Source: JAAUTS01 sp038250235 (GTDB lineage: Bacteria > Verrucomicrobiota > Verrucomicrobiia > Methylacidiphilales > JAAUTS01). From it: DNA of 54,623 bases. Below are positions 50,028-54,623 of the stretch, in pieces (positions within the stretch are counted from its first letter, which is position 1; each line of letters starts with the position of its first letter). Where the stretch lies: NCBI GenBank assembly GCA_038250235.1, contig JBBSCO010000015.1, positions 1 to 54,623 of the forward strand, read 5' to 3'. The notes beneath the pieces are model-generated. The model saw nothing but the letters and a program-made list of their open reading frames with translations, was not told the DNA's origin and did no database searches. The translations under genes were made by a program, and so were the position numbers.

Positions 50028-50306
50028 ATGAGGCAACATAAATCAAATAAGCAGTTTACGTGCCTTTTCGCCTTTTTGACCAATTGTCTCTTTCAAACAC
50101 CTTTTTATACGACTTGCACAAATCGTTAATTACTGCATTTAATGCCGACCATTGACAGTGTTCTCACTCGAAGTGTTTTAGTGGGTTTGTGTAAAACGTT
50201 GCGACGGCATGCCGTGCCGCCCACCAATTGAGATGAGATGAGCTTACTGCTGCAAAATGCCATTCTTTCAATTTGCCAATCAGGCGGGGCACGCTAATGA
50301 AGAATT

Positions 50307-51248
50307 ATGCCTACATCAATTGTCACTGGCGGAGCTGGTTTTTTGGGATCTCATTTGACGGACAAACTTTTGTTCGAGGGCCACAAGGTCATCGGGATTG
50401 ACAGCCTGCTGACCGGTAATACCCGCAATATTGAGCACCTCGTGGGCAATTCGAACTACAGCTTCATCAAACAGGATGTGACGGAATACCTCTATATCCC
50501 CGGTGAAATCGACTACATCTTCCATTTTGCCTCCCCGGCCAGCCCGATTGATTATCTGGAACTGCCGATCCAAACCTTGAAAGTCGGCTCATTGGGAACG
50601 CACAAGACACTTGGCCTGGCCAAAGCCAAAAAAGCCCGCTTTTTGCTGGCCTCGACCTCCGAGTGTTACGGGGATCCTTTGGTTCACCCGCAAAAAGAAG
50701 ATTACTGGGGCAACGTCAACCCGATCGGACCACGCGGGGTTTATGACGAAGCCAAGCGTTTTGCCGAAGCCATGACCATGGCCTATTACCGGACCCACGG
50801 GGTGGACACCCACATTGTCCGCATTTTCAACACCTACGGCCCACGCATGCGCCTGCGGGACGGGCGTGTTGTCCCGGCTTTTGTCAGCCAGGCCCTGAAA
50901 GGCGAACCTCTGACGGTTTTCGGCGATGGTGCCCAGACCCGCAGTTTCTGTTACGTCTCGGATCTGATTGAAGGGATCTATCGTCTGTCCCAATCGGATT
51001 ATCATGAACCGGTCAACATCGGGAACCCCAATGAAATGACGATCAAGCAGTTTGCCGAACAGATCATCAAGGCCACGGGCAGCAAGAGCAGCATCGATTA
51101 CAAACCTCTTCCGGTGGATGACCCCAAGCAGCGGCGTCCTGATATTACCAAGGCGAAGGCCCTGTTGAAGTGGGAACCACAAGTTGGGCTGGAAGAAGGC
51201 CTGACTAAAACCATCGAGTATTTCAAAGGAAGAATCGACAAGGAGTGA
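50307..51248 (+). CDS. uxs: UDP-glucuronate decarboxylase (UXS-type SDR)
   Basis: A 313-residue extended short-chain dehydrogenase that probably makes UDP-xylose from UDP-glucuronate. The N-terminal NAD site is VTGGAGFLGSHLTDKL, then FHFASPASPIDY, STSECYGDPLVHPQ (catalytic Ser/Thr region) and the catalytic YDEAKRFAEAM (Tyr and Lys). RIFNTYGPRMRLRDGRVVP is the UXS signature arm; later SFCYVSDLIEGI and PVNIGNPNEMT follow. It lacks the membrane N-terminus of eukaryotic forms. It is followed by an S41 protease gene 18 bp later. The product feeds cell-wall or capsule xylose; no glycosyltransferases are near. Confidence 0.93.
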   Translation: MPTSIVTGGAGFLGSHLTDKLLFEGHKVIGIDSLLTGNTRNIEHLVGNSNYSFIKQDVTEYLYIPGEIDYIFHFASPASPIDYLELPIQTLKVGSLGTHKTLGLAKAKKARFLLASTSECYGDPLVHPQKEDYWGNVNPIGPRGVYDEAKRFAEAMTMAYYRTHGVDTHIVRIFNTYGPRMRLRDGRVVPAFVSQALKGEPLTVFGDGAQTRSFCYVSDLIEGIYRLSQSDYHEPVNIGNPNEMTIKQFAEQIIKATGSKSSIDYKPLPVDDPKQRRPDITKAKALLKWEPQVGLEEGLTKTIEYFKGRIDKE

Positions 51249-51266
51249 TCCTCAGCCTGTCTGCCT

Positions 51267-52583
51267 GTGAAAGCCTCATTCCCATTCCTGACCGGTTCAT
51301 CACTGTGCCACTGCCTGGGAGTGTTTCTGGTCTTGTCTCCGGATCTTTCCGCTCAGACTCCCAACACCAACGATGACCTGCGCTATAAGAGTTCGCTTCT
51401 TTTTGCCAATGTCCTGGAGATGGTGAAGGAAGAGTATGTGGAATCGGAACAGGCCGATTATTCCAAGCTGACCTATGCCTCGCTGGAGGGAATGTTGAAT
51501 TCCCTGGACCCCTATTGCGAATTCCTCGATCCGCAGCGTTACATCGAGATGAAAAGCGAGACGGAGGGGGAGTTCGGTGGGCTGGGCATCTATGTGGGAA
51601 TGCAGGACAGCCGGAACCTCGTCATCAATATGCCGATCGAAGGGACACCGGCTTTCCGCGCGGGCATGATGCCGGGTGACGCCATTATCCGCGTCAATGA
51701 CATACCGACCAAGGGATTGAGTCTGAATGAGGCAATCCGTCTCCTCAGGGGCAAAGTGGGAGAGTCGATCAAGCTATTGATCTACCGTGCATCCACCAAA
51801 GAGACCCATGAGTTTGTGTTAGTTAGGGAAATTGTCAGCATCCCGACCATCCGGGGAGCCCGAATTCTGAACCCTGATGAAAAAGTTTCGGACAAAATCG
51901 GCTACATCCGCATCAGCCAATTTGGAGAAAAAACCCTGGATGATTTTGACAAATCCATGAAGCAATTGATGGCCTCGGGAATGAATGCCCTGGTTCTTGA
52001 TTTAAGGAACAATCCTGGAGGGCTGCTTGATATGGCCGTTCAGGTGGCGGGCCGTTTTACGGCGGAGGGCACGCCTATTGTTTCCACCGAGGGACGTTAT
52101 GGGGCTTCGGAGCGGGCTGTTTATCAGGCCAGGGGCCGCGATCATTATCCGCAATTGTCCATTGTCATCCTGGTCAACCGTCACAGTGCGAGCGGGGCGG
52201 AAATTGTGGCCGGAGCCCTGAAGGATCTGGGCCGGGCTGTGCTGGTGGGTGAAACCACCTATGGCAAGGGTTCGGTGCAGACGGTTCAGCCTTTGGAAGT
52301 CTCCCTGGACAAGCCGGTGGCGGTGCGTCTGACCACCGCGCATTATTACACACCCAGCCGCAAACCGATCCACAAAGTGGGTATTCCTCCTGACATCGAG
52401 GCCTTTGTCAGCCTGGAAGAAGAGCAGGCCATTCTACGCCGCCAGAACTGGCACATGCTGAGCAAGGCCGAACAGGCAGAACTGGAAAACATCAACGACA
52501 GCCAGTTGGATCGTGCAGTGGCTGTACTCAAAGGAATCCGTTACTTTGCGGAACGCCGCCTGGGTGTTCTTTCCGCCCAGTAA
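51267..52583 (+). CDS. ctpA: S41 carboxy-terminal processing peptidase (CtpA-like)
   Basis: A 438-residue exported serine protease of family S41. The start is a GTG at 51267 that gives a signal peptide (LTGSSLCHCLGVFLVLSPDLSA). A PDZ domain (residues about 90-175) has GGLGIYVGMQDSRNL, AFRAGMMPGDAIIRVN. The catalytic domain has IGYIRISQF, NALVLDLRNNPGGLL, the nucleophile Ser in NRHSASGAEIVAGAL and the Lys in YGKGSVQTVQPL; a PDIEAF strand follows. By family it trims C-terminal ends of periplasmic proteins. The genes uxs, ctpA and tsaD are spaced by 18 and 15 bp and probably form one transcript. Confidence 0.94.
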   Translation: MKASFPFLTGSSLCHCLGVFLVLSPDLSAQTPNTNDDLRYKSSLLFANVLEMVKEEYVESEQADYSKLTYASLEGMLNSLDPYCEFLDPQRYIEMKSETEGEFGGLGIYVGMQDSRNLVINMPIEGTPAFRAGMMPGDAIIRVNDIPTKGLSLNEAIRLLRGKVGESIKLLIYRASTKETHEFVLVREIVSIPTIRGARILNPDEKVSDKIGYIRISQFGEKTLDDFDKSMKQLMASGMNALVLDLRNNPGGLLDMAVQVAGRFTAEGTPIVSTEGRYGASERAVYQARGRDHYPQLSIVILVNRHSASGAEIVAGALKDLGRAVLVGETTYGKGSVQTVQPLEVSLDKPVAVRLTTAHYYTPSRKPIHKVGIPPDIEAFVSLEEEQAILRRQNWHMLSKAEQAELENINDSQLDRAVAVLKGIRYFAERRLGVLSAQ

Positions 52584-52598
52584 ACGCTCATCAACGCC

Positions 52599-53618
52599 AT
52601 GCGACTGCTGGCTGTCGAAAGCTCCTGCGACGAGACCTCTGTCGCCGTCCTCCAATTGGAAGACGGACGTTTCAATCTTTTGTGTCACCAGATTTCCTCC
52701 CAGATCGAGCAGCACCGCCCCTTTGGAGGTGTGGTTCCGGAATTGGCCACGCGGCAGCATCTCCTGCGATTGGATCCGATGGTGGAAGAGGCCCTTTCCC
52801 TGACAGGTTGCTCCCTAAATGAACTGGACGGATTTGCTGTGACGCGGGGGCCCGGCCTGGCCTCGTCCCTTCTGATAGGGCTCAGCTATATCAAAGGACT
52901 GGCTTTTGCTTCCGGTAAACCATGGATTGGAGTGAATCATCTGGAGGGACACCTTTATTCACCTTTTTTGGAAGCGGGAACCGCTCCGTTTTTCCCCCAC
53001 CTGGGATTGATTGTGAGCGGGGGCCATACCCAACTGGTGGCTGTCCGTGCTGTCGGTCACTATGAACGCCTGGGTTCGACTCTTGATGATGCGGCCGGGG
53101 AGGCCTTTGACAAGGTGGCCAAGATGTTGGGACTTCCCTATCCCGGTGGCCCGCAGGTGGAGGTTTTGGCGGGGAAAGGTAATCCGCAGGCCTTTGATTT
53201 TCCCCGCAGCATGATGGAGTCGGGCGATTTGAATTTCAGTTTCAGCGGATTAAAAACAGCGGTCCGTGTGTTGTTGGAAAAAAATCCCGGCATACCCGAT
53301 TCCCCCCAGGGACTGGCCGACCTCTCTGCGTCTTTTCAAGCGGCCGTGATCGAAGTCCTGGTTTCCAAAACGCAAAAAGCTGCACGGACGCATGGGCTGA
53401 AAGTTTTCACCATCAGTGGGGGTGTAAGCTGCAACAAGGCATTGCGTGAGGCCATGGCGCAGATGGCGGTGAAGGAGGGACTGACCTTGCATGTGGCATC
53501 ACCGGTTCTGAGCACAGACAATGCCGCCATGATTGGAGCGGCAGGGCTTTTGCGGTTGGCTGCTGGGGAAAGGAGTGCTTCGGAACTCGACGTCGATCCC
53601 AATTTGAGGCTTTGTTAA
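52599..53618 (+). CDS. tsaD: tRNA N6-adenosine threonylcarbamoyltransferase TsaD
   Basis: The ASKHA-family enzyme that transfers the threonylcarbamoyl group to A37 of tRNAs that read ANN codons, essential in most bacteria. The 339-residue protein begins LLAVESSCDETSVAVL, then PELATRQHLLRLDPMVEEAL, VNHLEGHLYSPFL with two metal-binding His, LGLIVSGGHTQLV, GEAFDKVAKMLGLPYPGGP, FSFSGLKTAV and TISGGVSCNKALRE. These are all the conserved blocks of TsaD. The gene is complete and last of the uxs-ctpA-tsaD group. Confidence 0.97.
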   Translation: MRLLAVESSCDETSVAVLQLEDGRFNLLCHQISSQIEQHRPFGGVVPELATRQHLLRLDPMVEEALSLTGCSLNELDGFAVTRGPGLASSLLIGLSYIKGLAFASGKPWIGVNHLEGHLYSPFLEAGTAPFFPHLGLIVSGGHTQLVAVRAVGHYERLGSTLDDAAGEAFDKVAKMLGLPYPGGPQVEVLAGKGNPQAFDFPRSMMESGDLNFSFSGLKTAVRVLLEKNPGIPDSPQGLADLSASFQAAVIEVLVSKTQKAARTHGLKVFTISGGVSCNKALREAMAQMAVKEGLTLHVASPVLSTDNAAMIGAAGLLRLAAGERSASELDVDPNLRLC

Positions 53619-53697
53619 CCTGAGGGGGCGTCTAAAAAGTCATAATTGAGGACTGAAAGGGCTGCACGAAGTTTTCTGAGAGGTTGATAAGTTCTGG

Positions 53698-54176
53698 ATG
53701 CGAGACAACTATCCGAGTGATTTGACTGACAAAGAATGGAAGATTCTGGAGCCCTTAATTCCGGGTGCCAGCGTGCTGGGTCGCCCGCCCAAATACACCA
53801 AGCGTGAGATCGTTAACGCCATCTTTTATCTGGTTCGTAGCGGATGCTCCTGGCGCATGATGGCCCATGATCTGCCGCCCTGGAAAATCTGTTACTACTA
53901 TTTCATGACGTGGAATCAGCAAGGGGTTTGGGAAAAGATCCATCAGGCCTTACGGGATCTGGCCCGAGTGCATGCGGGTAAAAAAAAGCCCCAACCGCTG
54001 CGAATATCGACTCGCAGAGTGTTAAAACAACTGATCACTCCGGAGAGCGTGGCTATGATGCGGGCAAACGGCTTGTGGGCAGAAAAAGACATATTCTCGT
54101 GGATACGCCCGGGTTGATCTTACTGGTGTCGGTGCACCCAGCCAACGTGCAAGATCGGGATTTGTTTTGCACGTAA
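53698..54176 (+). pseudogene. IS5-family (IS427-like) transposase, two frames, 3' end truncated
   Basis: The first frame begins at 53698 with MRDNYPSDLTDKEWKILEPL and carries the helix-turn-helix part and a WRMMAHDLPPW block. At 53982 an A-AAA-AAG site allows a -1 shift, after which the second frame reads AANIDSQSVKTTDHSGERGY, GRKRHILVDTPGLILLV and HPANVQDRDLF with two catalytic Asp. It ends at a TAA at 54174-54176, before the Glu of the DDE triad, so the element is truncated. The zero frame by itself reads on to 54117. A left end may lie near 53620, where gaggg-ggcgtctaaaaag resembles IS5-group ends. Confidence 0.8.
53982..53988 (+). promoter_or_regulatory. -1 frameshift site A AAA AAG
   Basis: A run of eight A followed by G places the slippery heptamer in the correct phase (AAA AAA AAG in the zero frame). 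The -1 frame after it continues the transposase, as in IS427-group elements that make a fusion protein by frameshifting. Confidence 0.7.
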
Positions 54177-54383
54177 CCAACCTGAAATACCTTGGCGTTA
54201 GGACTACTAGAACCGTTAGCGGACAGTGAAAGAGTAGTGCCCGGATAGTGGCTGAGTTCTGGAAAATCCCTGAAAGAAACTGTCTTTCACTGACAGTTTG
54301 TCTGACACTTTGACCCTTGAAGCCACCATTACTCGGCGCAAACTTTTGCAGCTTGCGGACTTGTAAGAGTGGCGGGCAGAGGT
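54177..54383. other. gene-free stretch after truncated IS
   Basis: About 200 bp with no gene. It contains one clear hairpin, aaactgtc/gacagttt at 54277-54299 with a 7-base loop. No IS right end is recognised. Confidence 0.6.
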
Positions 54384-54481
54384 GATGTTTCCGTTGGGAC
54401 GGAAAGTTGGGGTGTGACTTCGTCAGTAAAGAAAGTCGCTGAAGCGACGGCCAAACGAACCTTTGGTTCGAATCTATTAAC
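54384..54481. repeat. 98-bp hairpin-dense repeat, copy 1
   Basis: Identical to 54526-54623 over 98 bp. It is made of short stem-loops: ttccgt/acggaa, tgac/gtca, gtcgct/agcgac and cgaacc/ggttcg. The reading frames across it (for example 54369-54584) are readings of the repeat. Preceding bases gcgggcag also recur before copy 2. Confidence 0.85.
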
Positions 54482-54525
54482 CACTCCCGTTTTCACGGGT
54501 GCCCGCGTAAGCGCGGGCAGGGGGG
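54482..54525. repeat. 44-bp interval with two hairpins
   Basis: Separates the two 98-bp copies and itself contains cccgt/acggg and gcccgcg/cgcgggc stems. Together with the 98-bp copy it makes a unit of 142 bp. Whether more units follow cannot be seen. Confidence 0.6.
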
Positions 54526-54623
54526 GATGTTTCCGTTGGGACGGAAAGTTGGGGTGTGACTTCGTCAGTAAAGAAAGTCGCTGAAGCGACGGCCAAACGA
54601 ACCTTTGGTTCGAATCTATTAAC
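54526..54623. repeat. 98-bp hairpin-dense repeat, copy 2, reaches window end
   Basis: Second copy, identical over its 98 bp to copy 1 and ending with the last base of the window. A longer array may continue beyond the edge. Confidence 0.85.

Noticed and set aside
54177..54300. Integron attC-like site from gttag/ctaac-like words
   Set aside because: The simple and inner core motifs do not have the required order or spacing.
54369..54584. 71-residue frame across the terminal repeats
   Set aside because: It reads the repeat in two frames and has no independent support.

Overview
The window looks like a chromosomal segment of a Verrucomicrobiota bacterium, most likely near Opitutae. The evidence is a PEP-CTERM exported protein, a FTLIELLVV-type prepilin, a Cys-poor DnaX of the type I associate with that phylum, a stand-alone ovothiol-type methyltransferase, and almost no Shine-Dalgarno sequences. 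I could run no search, so the assignment is inference. Many starts here lie 5 to 7 bases downstream of a recognisable -10 box, which suggests leaderless mRNAs.

Layout. Bases 1-2771 hold the end of a PEP-CTERM gene, a block of palindrome-bearing direct repeats, a REP-associated tyrosine transposase (RAYT) inside a 26-bp inverted repeat, a GIY-YIG gene whose 3' end runs into that element, and a tRNA-Asn followed by three 80-bp repeats that copy the tRNA 3' end. Bases 2772-23700 are mostly housekeeping: prepilin, FHA protein, PhoD-like phosphatase with an M48 protease, HAD hydrolase, the recR-ybaB-dnaX cluster, M20 and M29-type peptidases, methyltransferases, an SUI1 protein, GspF-like protein, heme O synthase, a sugar isomerase, and a circularly permuted ATP-grasp/alpha-E pair.

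Bases 23789-49969 form a metal-resistance island bounded on both sides by broken VapBC-type toxin-antitoxin pairs. Its left half is a copper/silver system on the minus strand: HMBD-type P1B ATPase, DUF3347 protein, DUF2490 protein, CusB-like adaptor, CusA-like pump, then a CnrY-CnrX-CnrH-like anti-sigma/sensor/ECF sigma triad in which the CnrX-like protein keeps all five metal ligands. A SulP transporter precedes it. Its right half handles nickel, cobalt, zinc or cadmium: a MerR regulator with a Cys-rich permease, HupE with a 49-residue His-tailed microprotein, an RcnA-like exporter diverging from an InrS-like repressor, and a CzcCBA-like operon headed by small His/Cys-rich exported proteins. 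A degenerate IS5-family transposase separates the halves.

Bases 50307-53618 return to housekeeping genes (uxs, S41 protease, tsaD). The window closes with a truncated IS5-family element carrying a -1 frameshift site and two copies of a hairpin-dense 98-bp repeat about 142 bp apart.
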